A DNA stretch of 64,000 nucleotides from Lithobates sylvaticus (GCA_028564925.1 CM053033.1:81213468-81277467), one strand, 5' to 3'; shown: positions 1 through 11,960, counted from the first letter of the stretch. Numbers and translations: made by a program. Notes: a model not told the origin generated them from the sequence alone.

Positions 1-1172
1 TTTACACATGATGCAAATATGATTAATCTCTACGTGTTCTGTAGAGCATAAGGAGCCAGTTGATCCATCTGTTAGTGATCATTTGCTATTGTTGGCAGGT
101 GAGATTAGTATTATGATTGCGCTATAATTGGCCGTGTAGTTTAGGCCTACTGTGTTTTTGTGTTTAATCAGATTAGAGAAGAATTGGATGAAAGATCAAG
201 TTGTACCTTTTGGAAACTGGAATGGTGAGAGGTTTGTGTATTAACATCTTACTTGTAGTAATGAAAACCACCCACAGTGGCCCTCTATACTGTATACAAG
301 TATACTGCTCATAAGAAATTTCATACAAGCTTTATTCAGCAAACATTTCCTCTGTGTGGGGGGTAAAGTCTGCTTGTTCTTAGTTTATCTTTTGCTGAAG
401 AATGTGCATTTTATCTTTACATTTGCAGTGCTTTCTCTTGCTTTGTTTTAGGTAGCGTACAGCAGATTTAATTGTTCTCCAAAGCATTACTCAGCCTCTG
501 TCCAGTCTGGGATATAATCTGCTGTGGGCTGATAAGCTGGTCCTGCTCGTTATAAAACGGCCGACGTTTTATTATGAGCTACAGCGATGGCCACCTGGGT
601 ACATACAGCCAAGGCCATAAATAACTATCAAATAGCCAGGACGTCATTTATCATGATTGCTGCAGGTGAGGACAGCTGAACATTGGTGCTTAGCAGGTGA
701 GAGTGTTTACCATCAAGCCCAGGAAAAATTGCCTATTTAACCTCAAAATATCACAATGAAAAACCTACCGTCCTCCTAAAATATCAGTCCACCCAAAAAT
801 GTGAGTGAAGGAAGCCAAAGTTCCTAACCACTGACCTATAATCCAATTTTATATCCCATTGAGTGTGAGTCGGCTGTGGGTGCTGAAACTGGAAGTAAGG
901 GGCAGAGCTGGCGTGATTAAGATAAATCCAATGTCCTCTGTGTGTTATATGTGTAGCTGTTGGTTTTTTATTACTTGTACTTGTGCGGTGTAGTGTCTCT
1001 TCAGGCAGCACAGCGAGGCCAGACTAAATTAAGACATGTCAGTAGAGGATTGAAACCCCTAGGAAAATAGTAAGGTCTCACTTTCAATGTAAAACAGCCA
1101 TATAACATGTAGGACACTGACAGCATGGACTAACTGTACAGGAAAGTACGATTTTACAGGTAGAGTTACTGT
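1..1172. other. Single-copy-looking DNA with a possible conserved noncoding block
   Basis: No gene is seen. About 535-680 is richer in CpG than its surroundings and holds an inverted repeat, ATAAAACG / CGTTTTAT around GCCGA (near 554-575), plus homeodomain-like AT words. A splice-acceptor-like ttttag ends at 451 and a donor-like CAG|GTGAGG lies near 666, but all three frames between them contain stops, so a coding exon is not supported. An enhancer-like block is an inference only. Confidence 0.25.
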
Positions 1173-1176
1173 TTAA

Positions 1177-2086
1177 AATGGTTGTAAACCCCAGACATTA
1201 AAGTGGTTTTAAAGGCTCCAGGTTTTTTACCTTCATGCATTCTATGCATGAAGGTACAAAAAAAACCTTCTCTATGCAGCAGCCCCCATCCCCGTCCACC
1301 TAATACTTACCTGAGCCCCATCGCAATTCAGCGATGTGCATGAGAGCCTCGGCTTTCCTGGGTCTCCTCCTCCTCATTGGATGAGACAGCAGCAGGAGCC
1401 ATTGGCTGCCAGTTGCAGCCAGTGAAGTGAACAGGTTGCAGGACCAAGCCACAGCTCTGTGTGTGAGTGAACACACAGAGCAGCAGCTGGGGAGCGAGCC
1501 TGCTTGGGTGCCCCCATAGCAAGCTGCTTGCTCTGGGGGCACTCGGCAGAAGGGAGGGGCTGACAGCGGACCCAAAAAGAGGAGGATCAGGGCTGCTCTG
1601 TGCAAAACCAAAGTATAACATGTTTGCTATTTAAAAAAAAAATAACTGCCTTTAATATCACTTTAAGTATGAACAAAGCACATCCCTCTATACTGTTTAT
1701 TTGTCTCTATCCAAAGTGCTGAGTGTGATTTCGCTCTGCTGCCTGGAGATAATTGGTGAGGGGGGTAGGAGAGTTTCAGCACACAGCCTGTGATTGTCAG
1801 CTACCACTGTGCATGTACCTGTGTACTGCGAGGAAGGGGAGGTGTCCCTTCCCTCCAATCAGCTCTCAGAGCTCTCCTCACTTCGCTCTGTAGTGTGTGA
1901 CTTCAGATACCCCTCCCCTGCTTTCCAGAGCTGATTAATCCTGTGTAAATTCAGCACTTTGAATGGATGTAAATAAGTAAGGGCTGAAGAGAAACAGGTA
2001 CAATTTATGTAGGAAGATTTATTTCATCTCTGTGTATCACCTGAGGCCAGTCACTGCACTGAGTATATGTAAGGGTTTTCAACCAC
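1177..2086. mobile_element. T2/Kolobok-like TTAA MITE (family R3), outer copy
   Basis: The left end reads TTAA then AATGGTTGTAAACCCC; the right end reads GGGTTTTCAACCAC then TTAA (2087-2090). Ends are inverted and flanked by TTAA at 1173-1176 and 2087-2090. A second copy lies at 34976-35319. A younger R2 element sits inside it at 1202-1662. No coding capacity. Assignment to the T2/Kolobok group rests on the TTAA duplication and AGNGG-like terminus, recalled from Xenopus T2 MITEs. Confidence 0.6.
1202..1662 (+). mobile_element. T2/Kolobok-like TTAA MITE (family R2), nested in R3
   Basis: Bounded by TTAA at 1198-1201 and 1663-1666. It starts AGTGGTTTTAAAGGC and ends ...AATATCACT. Sister copies are at 29994-30476, 35324-35714, 49533-49965 and 59704-60152. 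Each contains a GC-richer core with a GGTAAGTAT-like word. Open frames of about 100 codons on the minus strand (1300-1621) are chance frames in the GC-rich core. Confidence 0.65.
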
Positions 2087-2090
2087 TTAA

Positions 2091-3577
2091 AGTCTGCCGT
2101 CACTTGTGGACAGAACACATTATCCAGGCCCTCGTGCAGCTCTCCTTTACACAAAATTCCAAAGCATACGGAGAGCATAGTCTGACCTGCATTCTACTTT
2201 ATTAAACAAAATTACAGTAATCTATATAATTTACAATGGAGTATCCGATTACAGGCAGCAAATGTTCGCTGATGCGATCTAGATAACAATCCAGTTTCTT
2301 GTATAACCTTGTAATTGCTTTGCTGTGTTCAGAGAAACAGATGGGAATAAGCCACTGAATAAATAGATTCATTCAAAACACCACTAAATGTTGTATTATA
2401 ATGTAACCCATTTAAAAAAAAAAACAGTTAATCGTTATCTCATCTCAATGCATAGAGTTTATATTATTTGTGTGCAGGGTGTCCATTTAATCACCATGCT
2501 CAGATGCAGGTGCGGGCCACTTTAATTCCTTTTCCCACTTTTTCTTGGGTTTCTGTGCATTCCTAGGAAAGATCTATTTCTCAGCATCCCTCCCTCAGCA
2601 GTTAGGAGAGGCCTCATCTGATGAGACAGGGGTAGCTGGGCAAGTGACCTGGTGAGCAGCTCCCATTGCCAGATCAAGCATGCAGGCAGCCAGGCAGGTG
2701 CCTAATAGCATAAAGCTACAGTGGGGAGCTTCTCTCCAATTACTTTTAGAGTACTGCAGTTTTGGGGGGGGGGACTCTTTGTCCTTCAGGACTTGGATCC
2801 TCACAATCCGCCTGTGTTACCAGAGCTGCCCTGGATTGTAAATGAGAGGGATGCTGTTTGAGGATGAACTCAGGTAGTTTGTGTTCTGAACTGTCTTACT
2901 GAAGTAGTGATTCTCAACTGGACTCTCTGTTATATTGGAGTCCTATAAAGACTATCCTATGAAGCCACATGTTACCCGAAGTGAGTCAGTGACATTGCTG
3001 TGAAGACACTCATGTTTGTTCAGCTTTCATAATCTATGTACTTTAGTGGGTCTGAATCAAAAGCTGTCTCACATGATGCTCTGGGAGACTTACCTGCACT
3101 GCCTAAGCTGTCCATCAACATGATGTAGTAGGGGAACACAGATGCATAATATGTGAGGGGTTGAGGGTTTACTTACTGACTCATTGCAAGGAATGGAGGT
3201 GAAATTAAGAGTTTTTCTTGCAAGTGTGTACTGGCTTCTCAGAATATAATCAGTTTGCAGTGATCATTAAATAATGCATATTTACAGTTCTGTGTAACAT
3301 ACATGGCACTGTGCCCCTCTTGTGTTATGTTTGTCCTTTTGCTAGAATGCCTGGATTAAAACAACCTTTGCTCTTGGCTTCAAAGAGCCCCAGGCATGGC
3401 TGCCTCATCAGCGCTGGGGATGGGGCAGGGGTTCAGAGGAGCTTTAGAACCCAGGAAATACCCCAAGGCCCCTTTTGATGCCCGAATGCATAGAGTCTTA
3501 ATTAGACTGGAGTGCAGAGATGTCTGAGTGGAGAGATGGCTAATTCTTCCTCTTTTGTACTTCTCTGGCATCGACAG
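2091..3577. other. No gene recognised; single-copy-looking DNA
   Basis: The stretch is AT-rich with no transposon ends that I can pair and no splice-flanked open frame. Around 2130-2340 and 3340-3430 the sequence is complex and non-repetitive, as expected of ordinary unique DNA. A G10 run lies at about 2764-2773. Confidence 0.4.
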
Positions 3578-3668
3578 TTTTCATGACGCACTTGTCAAGG
3601 TCATCGATGATTTTTCCAGCCTCCTCGCGTCCCTGGAATTGTATAATTTGACTGATGGGGAAATGTGA
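3578..3668. other. Exon-like segment, strand unresolved
   Basis: On the plus strand a strong pyrimidine tract (3543-3572) ends in ...cgacag at 3577. The open frame after it reads FHDALVKVIDDFSSLLASLE and runs to a TGA at 3666-3668. On the minus strand an acceptor-like ...aattccag precedes an open frame starting GREEAGKIIDDLDKCVMKTV that ends in a stop near 3540. Five CpGs in about 70 bases stand out in CpG-poor surroundings. No consensus donor is evident in either direction. I do not recognise the protein. It could be a terminal exon, a decayed exon, a conserved noncoding element or chance. Confidence 0.3.
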
Positions 3669-4299
3669 TCCTGCTGACATAAAACAGGGACAAAGGCTCA
3701 TGGGAAATATGATGCTTGTCAACAGCACAGATTCCTGGGAAAAACATTACTGAAATAATGTATACTGGAAATGCAACATAGGCAAGGCAGTGATGTAGAG
3801 AGGTGTGCAATATGGGAGTTCTGGAATAAAGGTGTGCTTTAGTGTGCATGAATATTTTGCTTTCAGACTGGCTCAGGGGACATGATCTGTGTATTTAGTG
3901 GCTGTAATCCTAATCCTGGCATTCATCTTCTGCAGCTGATTGCCCCACTAGCTACATCCCTGTAGCAGACACTATCCATGTTTCTTAATAGTGCAGGCTA
4001 TTGTCTTCTCAAGTGCCAGTCCTTGCTGTTCCTGGTTGCAGAGTATAGAATCCTTTAACAAGAGGTTCTAGTTACACCCAAAAGCACTGTGCAAAGCCTG
4101 CTGAATATGAATACAATTGATTTTTAAAGAAACCAGGTGGGCTTATGTGATTGTAGCACAGTTAAAATATTTTCAACTTGTTGCCAGAAATTAACTGAAT
4201 GCCCCACCTGTTGCCTTTTAGTAGAACATCTCTATTATTTATATCATCACCCATGAATTCCAAAATCAATTTACTGTAAAATTGTGCTCATTTGTAAAT
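3669..4299. other. No gene recognised
   Basis: Unremarkable AT-rich DNA between the exon-like segment and the L2 LINE. No paired transposon ends seen. Confidence 0.4.
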
Positions 4300-5706
4300 A
4301 TGTCTTTGTCTGACTCTATCCTACACTCTCTAACCCACATCTTCAATCTCTCCCTCTCTTCTGGCATCTTCCCCAATGCTCTAAAACATGCACTGGTTAC
4401 CCCCAAACTTAAAAAAAGCCATCCTTGGACCCTACCAATCTTAACAGTCTACTCCCCATCTCCTTGCTCCACTTTTCCACTAAACTCCTTGAACGCCTGG
4501 TCTACAACCAACTGAGTGACCACCTCATAAAGAATAACCTTCTTGATCCCCTTCAGTCTGGATTTCACCCTCAACACTACACAGAAACTGTTCTAAAACT
4601 CACAAATGACTTGTTAACCACAAAAACCAATGGACACTATTCTGTACTCCTACTTCTGGACATTTCGGCTGCCTTTGATATGGTTGACCACCGCCTCCTC
4701 AAAAAATTTTACTCCCTCGGTCTCCGTGACTGCACCCTTTGGTGGCTCTCATCCTACCTTTTTCAAGGCACCTTCAGTGTCACTTACAATTCTACTTCCT
4801 CCTCTTCTGTTCCCTTCTCCCTCTGGGTCCCCCAAGGTTCTGTTCTTGGACCTCTCTTATTTTCAATCTACACCTCTTCCCTGGGTCAGCTGATTGCCTC
4901 ACACAACAATATAATTTCTATGTTGACGACACCCAAATCTATCTCTCCACCACTCAACTCACACATATCTGGACGTCACACCACTTCCTCAAACTCAACT
5001 TGTCCAAAATGGAGCTCATAATATGTCCTCCCCACGTTCCTCCTCCGGACTTCTGTCAAGGGCAATGGCACAACCATCCACCCATCCCCACATGCCAGGG
5101 TTCTAGGTGTTATCCTGGACTCTGAAATCTAATTTTGGCCCCACATCCAATCCCTTTCCAAAGCTTGCCACCTTAACCTCTGCAACATCTCCAAACTACG
5201 TCCCTTCCTAACCAATGAAACCACAAAGCTCCTGATTCACTCCCTGGTTATCTCTTGCCTCGAATACTGCAACTCCCTCCTGATTGACTCGTAAACCTTA
5301 CATACCGCTCAGCATCTGCTACCCCTCTATGCCAATCCCTCCATTGGCTGCCACTCACCCAACAAATTCAATTCAAAATACTAACAATAAGTTACAAAGC
5401 CATCCACAACTCTGCCTCCAGCTACATCACTAGCCTTGTCTCAAAATACCAACCTAATCGTCTTCTCCGTTCCTCCCAAGACCTCCTGCTCTCTAGCTTC
5501 CTCATCACCTCCTCCAATATTCGCCTACACAGTTATTATCCTTTCGTATCACTTGACCCTACCTGCTAGATTGTAAGCTCTAATGAACAGGGACCTCTGA
5601 TTCTTCCTGTATTGAATTGTATTGTAATTGTACTGTCTGCCCTACTGTTGTAAAGTGCTGCGCAAACTGTCTGCGCTATAAAAATCCTGTATAATAATAA
5701 TAAAAA
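4300..5706 (+). mobile_element. LINE of the L2 group, 5'-truncated
   Basis: The translated pieces match L2-type reverse transcriptase (see next entry). The 3' end has the L2-style tail with a GCGCTATAAAAATCCTG word followed by a TAATAATAATAA repeat (about 5680-5703). The 5' part, including the endonuclease, is missing. The copy is inactive. Confidence 0.85.
4425..5125 (+). pseudogene. L2 reverse transcriptase remnant
   Basis: One frame (4425-5021) carries the palm motif [13 protein letters not shown] and the [15 protein letters not shown] block. The catalytic box appears as [11 protein letters not shown] only in another frame (within 4739-5125), and the upstream piece ISL-HTHIFNLSLSSGIFPNA-like region lies in a third frame (4282-4515). 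At least two frameshifts therefore separate blocks that are continuous in working L2 elements. This enzyme normally copies LINE RNA at the nicked target in the nucleus. Confidence 0.85.
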
Positions 5707-7914
5707 AAATGTCTTTACCTCTGATGCTCCACTAGGTGAGGCAGGCCAGCACTGAGCAGAAAGAAGGCAGGGCCAGTACTAGGGAACACTTTGGCTGCGT
5801 TTCACAGGCTCAGGGTCATTCAAAAGATGATGTGGCTAGCAGGACAGCCAGGTAAACAAGGAAAAAAAATTGAGACTATCTGCAGCTATACTCTGTCCCC
5901 ATATCAGTTTAAATCCAAATTAGCCCTGCTGAGTGGAGTGTTTCCCTATTATCTGCTCCTGCCTTTCTCTTTCTGGAAGTGGTCTTTATTGGATGCTGAC
6001 AGCTGGAACGTGCTTACCCTGCCAGCCCTAACGCTCCCCTTCGCTGTTGTCACGACTTCTCAGGAGCCGTTAATTGACTTGAAGGAAGGAGCGCGTTAAA
6101 CATTGTAATCTGAGTGCTCGTGGGGTTGGCGTTGGTTGGAGGCGCTCCCTGTCAGGGAAAGCATAATACCTGCTTTCTGGGCTGATTACAGCGCTGTGTG
6201 CCATGTTCAGATGGTAATTACAGGGCAGAATCAAGAGCAAAAAAAGTCCCCCTATTGTACTGTCTCTTTTCTGTAGCATCTCCCTTACACCTCAACTGTG
6301 ATGGCAATAATTAGAAAGTGACAAAATGGAGTCAGGGGACCATTTCAGGCACAGCCCTGTTTAATGATACATAAGCATGTTTTCTTCACTCCCTAGATAG
6401 GCCATTATATAGGGAATGATACGCTAATCACTGTGAGGTGAGCAGTACTGCCCAACACTTGCCAAGTATCCTCAAAACGCTTTCTGCTTCGGAGGTTTCA
6501 TAAATTCCCCATGTCACAATATACCATAAAAATAAAAATTAGAAAAAAATCCACCTTTTATCATTATAAAGACGTCTTTGAGCTCCAGTCTTTGACTTTG
6601 CCTAAGATTATGCCTTTAGTCTTCAGCATAGAGAGGAAAGCATTTTCTCTATCACTTCTTCATCCCCCCTTTCCAATCACTGATCAAGTCACAGGATGAA
6701 AGGCTGTAGAAGGGGATGATCTGAGTTAGACATTTGTGAATGCAGCCAAGAACTGTACATGCATCAGGATTAACATAATTGTGCCATGTCTGCGCCAGCG
6801 AATCTAAAAAGTAGATGCTGACCCTGGATAGTGCCTAAACAAAGATGGCTCTAGCCTACTAGAGAGAAAAGCAAATGAAGGCATTGAGGCAGTGGGAGTA
6901 CATCTCTGTGACAGTGAGTGTTGACCTGGATTCACATGTGTGTTGCGCCTGCATTGCATTCATTATTGGCACCCCGGAAACCGGAATAAAATGCGCAAAT
7001 TTGATGCTCAAAAAGGGTCTGGATCTACTTTACTGTGTTTTGGCAGGTAGGGCAGTCAATTCAAATGGTGGGCTGTCCTATGCACATGGTGCAAAAATCT
7101 GCACATATTTGTGGAGCAATTTTGCACTTGTTCATAAAACACTAATGTGAATGCTTACGCTTACATATTGCAAGATAGGTACACTTTAAGGTGACCATTG
7201 TTTCAAAAGGTAAAAAAAACATTGTACAAAGAACCCCATTTTATTAGTACAATTTACTTTTGGCTAAGAGCATTTTTTGTTATAGCGTGAAAGTGTTTTG
7301 GGGAAAAAACAAACATAACACTGCCACTAGGATTATGACCATCCTAGGGATTTGGGGTAGCCTGGGTTACACAGACAGTTTTTAATCTTAGTGACTAAAA
7401 AAATCTCCTTGTAAAGAAATTGGTGTTTGTACTACTGCAGGAAACTTTTGGGTGATTTGTTAGATCAGTTTCATTAGATCTATTTTATGGGGTATACTTG
7501 AATGGGAAAAATCACTTCAGAATGTTTAATGCTGATTCAAGTCTATGGAGTAGAAGAGAACAGATTATTTGGTAATAGTTTCTGCTACAAGATTAAATTG
7601 TAGCATTGTGCGATAGTGGGGGATCATTTGAGATTCTGAAAATCTTTTTGTAGCAGTTCCCATTAAAAGGAATGTGTGACACAGAGATCAATGTCATGAG
7701 ATTTAGTAGCGCAATTGAGTTACGGAAAATGACTCATGAAGCCTTAGGCTTGGGTTAGTGGAAGAGTTTGGGGTTAAGGTTATTGCTTATAATAAAGGGT
7801 ATATTCAAGGTATAGATATAGGGTTCGAATTTGGCTGAGGATTAATATATGCGCTTAAGGGCATTTACTTATAATATAATATATACATTTTTTGTTTTAG
7901 ATGATCAGGTCTGA
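5707..7914. other. No gene recognised; possible conserved noncoding block at 5985-6235
   Basis: No repeat ends or convincing coding frames. About 5985-6235 is relatively GC/CpG-rich and holds GTTAATTGACTTGAAGG and GATGGTAATTACAGGG, words typical of homeodomain/NKX-type sites. Regulatory function is inference; cross-species conservation would decide. Confidence 0.25.
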
Positions 7915-7918
7915 TTAA

Positions 7919-8866
7919 CCACTTAAGCCCCAGACCAATTTGCAGCCAAAGGACCATGCCCCTTTTTGTGATTCGGCACTGCGTCGCTGCACGACAATTG
8001 CGCGGTCGTGTGACGTGGCTCCCAAACAAAATTGGCGTCCTTTTTTTCCCACAAATAGAGCTTTCTTTTGGTGGTATTTGATCACCTCTGGGGTTTTTAT
8101 TTTTTGCGCTATAAACAAAAATAGAGCGACAATTTTGAAAAAAAATCAATATTTTTTACTTTTTGCTATAAGAAATATCCCCAAAAAATATATAAAAAAA
8201 CATTTTTTTTCCTCAGTTTAGGCCGATACGTATTCTTCTACATATTTTTGGTAAAAAAAATCTCAATTAGCTATTATTGATTGGTTTGCGCAAAAGTTAT
8301 AGCGTTTACAAAATAGGGGATCGTTTTATAGCATTTTTATTAATATTTTTTTTTTTTCTAGTAATGGTGGCGATCAGCGATTTTTTTATTGTGACTGCGA
8401 CATTATGGCGGACACATTGTACATTTTTGACACATTTTTGGGACCATTGTCATTTATACAGCAATCAGTGATATTTAAATGCACTGATTCCTGTGTAAAT
8501 TACACCGGCAGTGAAGGGGTTAACCACTAGGGGGCGGGGAGGGGTTAAGTGTGACGTGTGTTTTTTTACTGTAGGGGGCGTGGCTTGGCGTTCGACATCA
8601 CTGATTGTCTTTCCTGATGACAGGGAACAGACGATCAGTGACAGTCTCACTAGGAAGCACGGGGAGAGGTTTGATTACACATACCTCTCCCCGTTCTTCA
8701 GCTCTTTGACCCGATCGGGTCTGCGGGTCCCGTGGCCACGGAGCTCAGGACCGGGTCGCGAGTGCGACCCACGGCTGGGCACTTAAAGAGCCACGTACCT
8801 GTATGTTGATGTGCCCAGCCGTGCCATTCTGCCAAAGTAAATGTGCAGGAGGTGGTCCTTAAGTGG
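7919..8866. mobile_element. TTAA-flanked DNA transposon derivative, CCACTT family
   Basis: Flanked by TTAA at 7915-7918 and 8867-8870. It begins CCACTTAAGCCCC and ends GGTCCTTAAGTGG, giving short inverted ends CCACTTAAG / CTTAAGTGG. Its interior shares blocks with the copies at 12535, 18479, 36145 and 55677 (GACAATTGCGCGGTCGTG; AGAGCTTTCTTTTGGTGG). Short frames inside (7865-8221) are chance. TTAA specificity fits piggyBac or Kolobok; which one is not decidable here. Confidence 0.7.
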
Positions 8867-8926
8867 TTAAAGCATCCAGTAGGCTATAAGCATCACACCT
8901 GTATATACTACTGTGCAAAACTTTTA

Positions 8927-9349
8927 GGCTCCATGCACACTGGACGTTAAAATAACATTATGAAAACGCCAGTAGCTTTGCAGTGAGTTTTTCAATGTTT
9001 TTTAATGTTTTTTTCTAATTTTATTAGCGTCTTTTAGCGTTTTTCCACGTTAGCGGTTTTTCATTTATTTATTTTATTTATTTTTTCAATGGATCAAGAA
9101 TTTTAAATGCTGGTGAGCCAAGTTTCTGCGCGTTTATCAACGTTTATCAGCATTTGACTTTTTTTATGTTTGGAAAAACGACTCCTGAACGTAATTTTAT
9201 GGTGTTCAGAAAACAGCCCAAAAACTCCACTTATGATAAACATCCAAAAACATCCATGTGTGTGGATAACATAAAGGGGAGTTTATTGGCTAAAAAAATG
9301 CCCAAACTCCCAAAAATGGCCGTTTATGAGCTTCAGTGTGCATGGAGCC
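8927..9349. mobile_element. Harbinger-like MITE inside a Tc1 terminal repeat
   Basis: Perfect inverted ends GGCTCCATGCACACTG / CAGTGTGCATGGAGCC, with TTA duplicated at 8924-8926 and 9350-9352. Removing it and one TTA restores a continuous Tc1 terminal repeat that matches the right one. The 3-bp TTA duplication and GGC terminus fit PIF/Harbinger. Confidence 0.85.
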
Positions 9350-9599
9350 TTAGGCAGGTGTGAAAAAAATGCAGTAAATTAAGAATGATTTCAGAAATAG
9401 AAGAGTTAGTAGTTTATTTTTATCAGTTCACAAAATGGAAAGTTCATGAACAAGAGAAATTCAAATCGAATTAATATTTGGTGTGACCACCCTTTGCCTT
9501 CAAAACAGCGTTAATTCTTCTAGACAGTTGCACACAGTTTTTGAAGGAACTCGGTAGATAGGTTGTTCCAAACATCTTGGAGACCCAACCACAGATCTT

Positions 9600-10480
9600 C
9601 TGTGGATGTAGACTGCCTCAAATCCTTCTATCTCTTCATATAATCCCAGACAGACTCAGTGATGTTCAGATCCGGGCTCTGTGGGGCCAAACCATCACTT
9701 CCATTACTCTTTCTAAAGATAGTTCCTAATGACATGGGCTGTATGTTTGGGGTCATTGTCCTGCTGCAGAATAAATTTGGGGCCAATCCCACACCTCTCT
9801 GATGGTATGGCATGATGGATATTTCTCAGCCCCAAACTTGCAAGGAACCTCCACTATGCTTCACTGTTGCCAGCAGACACTCATTGTACTGCTCTCCAGC
9901 CCTTCCGTGCCTTCTGCTACAACCAAACTTTTCAGATTTTGCCTCATCAGTCCAGAGCACCTGCTGCTATTTTTATGCATCCTGTTCCTATGTTTTTGTG
10001 CATAGTTGAGTCACTTAGCCTTGTTTCCAAGTTGAAGATATGGCTTTTTGGCCACAGTTGTTCCATGAAGACCACCTCTGGCCAGACTTTTCTGGACAGT
10101 AGATGGGTATACCTGGGTCCCACTGATTTCCGCCAGTTCTATGCTGACAGAACTGGCGGAGTCAAATATGTTTTTATTGTTTTTAACAAAATAATACAAT
10201 ACAAATATCTTTCAGATGACCACAACATAGGGTTGGACATCTTCCGATTTAGAAAGGAAGTAAGCATGATGTCTTTTATCTGCTGTGTTAAGTTTCCTTG
10301 GCCAACCACTGCATCTACAGTCCTCAACGTTGGCCGTTTCTTTGTACTTCTTTGAGCTTGAACAGAACATCATCAAACCCCAGTCTGCTTTGAAATCTTT
10401 ACCTGGAAGAGACCTTGCTGATGAAGTACAATTAGCTTGTGTCTTATTGCTGTGCTCAGTCTTGCCATGACCTGTGACAT
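9600..10480 (-). pseudogene. Tc1 transposase remnant (family A)
   Basis: Minus-strand frames keep Tc1-like blocks: the 9628-9813 piece contains TMTPNIQPMSLG, and SDGLAPQSPDLNITESVWDY equivalent to the conserved ...PDLNPIENLW region holding the third catalytic acid. Upstream blocks (10000-10470) are in other frames and are interrupted by an insertion near 10163-10230. The protein would cut and paste DNA with a DDE active site; this copy cannot. Confidence 0.8.
10128..10230 (-). repeat. Short hairpin plus antisense LINE-tail-like insertion within the Tc1 gene
   Basis: TTCCGCCAGTTCT (10128-10140) pairs with AGAACTGGCGGA (10150-10161). It is followed by tttttattgtttttaacaaa, which resembles the reverse-complemented 3' end of the Tx1 LINE in this window (near 40070-40110). 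No clear duplication is visible, so the event type is uncertain. Confidence 0.4.
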
Positions 10481-11088
10481 GAAACGGTCTTCCACAACCT
10501 CACTTTAGTAGCAGTTTGGCTGTTCCTCACACAGTTTTAAGCCTCGTAAACAGCTGTTTTTGTTTCAGTTAATGACTGTGTTTTAACCTACATATAAAAA
10601 TTGATGATCATTAGCACCTACTTGGTATAATTGATTAATCCTACATCTGACTCTAATCCTACAAAATCACTGACTTTGTGCAAGTGTACAAAGTGTGATG
10701 GTTTGAAAGCAAAAGGTGGCCACCCCAAATATTGATTTGATTTAGATTTTTCTTGTTTTCTGACTTTGCATTTTCTAAATTAATAAAAATAAACAATGAA
10801 AATATATATTTTTGAAAGCATTCTTGCTTTACAGCATTTCTTCACACCTGCTTAAAACTTTTGCACAGTACTGTACATACAGGCTACACAAATACACTCT
10901 TACAGCTGTTGCCAAACGTTTGCTAAAAATTGTTTTAGCACCCATATATGTTGAGATGTTACATGTTCAGATGCAAATCTAAACCGACATCATCGGACAT
11001 TCACTGTTTTGAATGTAAAAAGTATTATTGGCCCAGTCTGCTCAACACACTGTAAGCTGCCTGCACAATTGGTATCTTCACTCTAAAG

Positions 11089-11374
11089 CACAGGTGTCAA
11101 ACAGCTCCAGCCCTCCTCTGGTCCTCCTCCAGACCCCTACTTTCTGCTTTCAAGCAATGCATCCAGCTTCTTCCCAGCAGCAGCATAAGGAAAGGGGTGC
11201 ACTGTGATGTTAGGGAGAGTAGGGGACTCAACTTCTGATGGTGGGGTGGCTCTTGACATCTAATGTAAGGGGAGGGGATGCGCTGGACATCTAATCTTAC
11301 AGATACAACCGGCCCTTTTGAGGACAATCATAATGCTGATGCGGCCCACAATAAAATTGAGTTTGACACTCCTG
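11089..11374. mobile_element. hAT MITE with perfect 8-bp duplication
   Basis: Ends CACAGGTGTCAAAC and GTTTGACACTCCTG are near-perfect inverted repeats. CTCTAAAG is duplicated exactly at 11081-11088 and 11375-11382. Contains the GCGGCCCAC word typical of this widespread hAT-type repeat. It landed on the left edge of the T2-like MITE that follows. Confidence 0.85.
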
Positions 11375-11380
11375 CTCTAA

Positions 11381-11956
11381 AGAGTAACTCCACTTTTGTT
11401 GAGAAAAATTAATCCCCTCTGGGTGATCAATGTACATTTCAGGCATTTTAAAAAGCTTTGTTGTAGATTCATATCTGTTTCTGCTCTGAAGGAAAAGCTG
11501 TTACTGTGTGCAGAGTGATTATGAATGGGGAGTGACCTTTTTCATTATTAATCAGCTGATGCACTTGCAGTGTTCTAATGAGGAACATTGTAGGGTCTGC
11601 ATCCATTTAGAAGTAATTAACCCTTTGGGGGTATCTCAACAAAAATGTATTTATTTTTTTGTTGCAGAGGGTGCCCAAAATCTGACTTGTATCTTAGTGC
11701 AGACTTCTGGGGAAATCGGGGAGCCAATCACACAAGCAGGAAATTACATTTCTGGGACAGTTTTGTATACCAACTGTGTCCAGGTTGCCATATTGTATTT
11801 ACTTTTACAGAAAATTACAATGTTGCAGACTGAAAAAGTTAGGTCAATTTTAATAACATTTCATTACAACATGGCTTGTGTAGCAATTTTATATGATATA
11901 TATATATATACATTTTTTTTTGCTCTATTTTTTTCCCACAAAAGTGGAGTTACCCT
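11381..11956. mobile_element. T2/Kolobok-like MITE (family R5)
   Basis: Ends AGTAACTCCACTTTTGTTG and CACAAAAGTGGAGTTACCCT are inverted; TTAA follows at 11957-11960. The left TTAA is degenerate (CTAA) and overlaps the hAT duplication. A 150-codon open frame (11508-11960) runs off the element end and is not a gene. Confidence 0.65.
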
Positions 11957-11960
11957 TTAA

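Larger units (their letters stand above)
8907..10873 (-). mobile_element. Tc1/mariner element, family A, interrupted
   Basis: Inverted ends pair as CTGTGCAAAACTTTTAGGC (left) with the reverse complement of GCTTAAAACTTTTGCACAG (right, ending about 10873), with TA at 10874-10875. The left inverted repeat is split by a 423-bp Harbinger-like MITE (8927-9349). A deleted sister lies at 31036-31433. The internal transposase is on the minus strand and broken. Confidence 0.85.

Noticed and set aside
452-665. Coding exon between ttttag and CAG|GTGAGG
   Set aside because: All three frames have stops.
3578-3668. Nuclear-receptor ligand-binding helix
   Set aside because: The pattern IDDFSSLLASLEL resembles that fold only loosely; no diagnostic residues, so no family is assigned.
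11508-11960. 150-residue plus-strand frame
   Set aside because: It lies inside the R5 MITE and runs to its very end; composition is AT-driven and no motif is recognisable.
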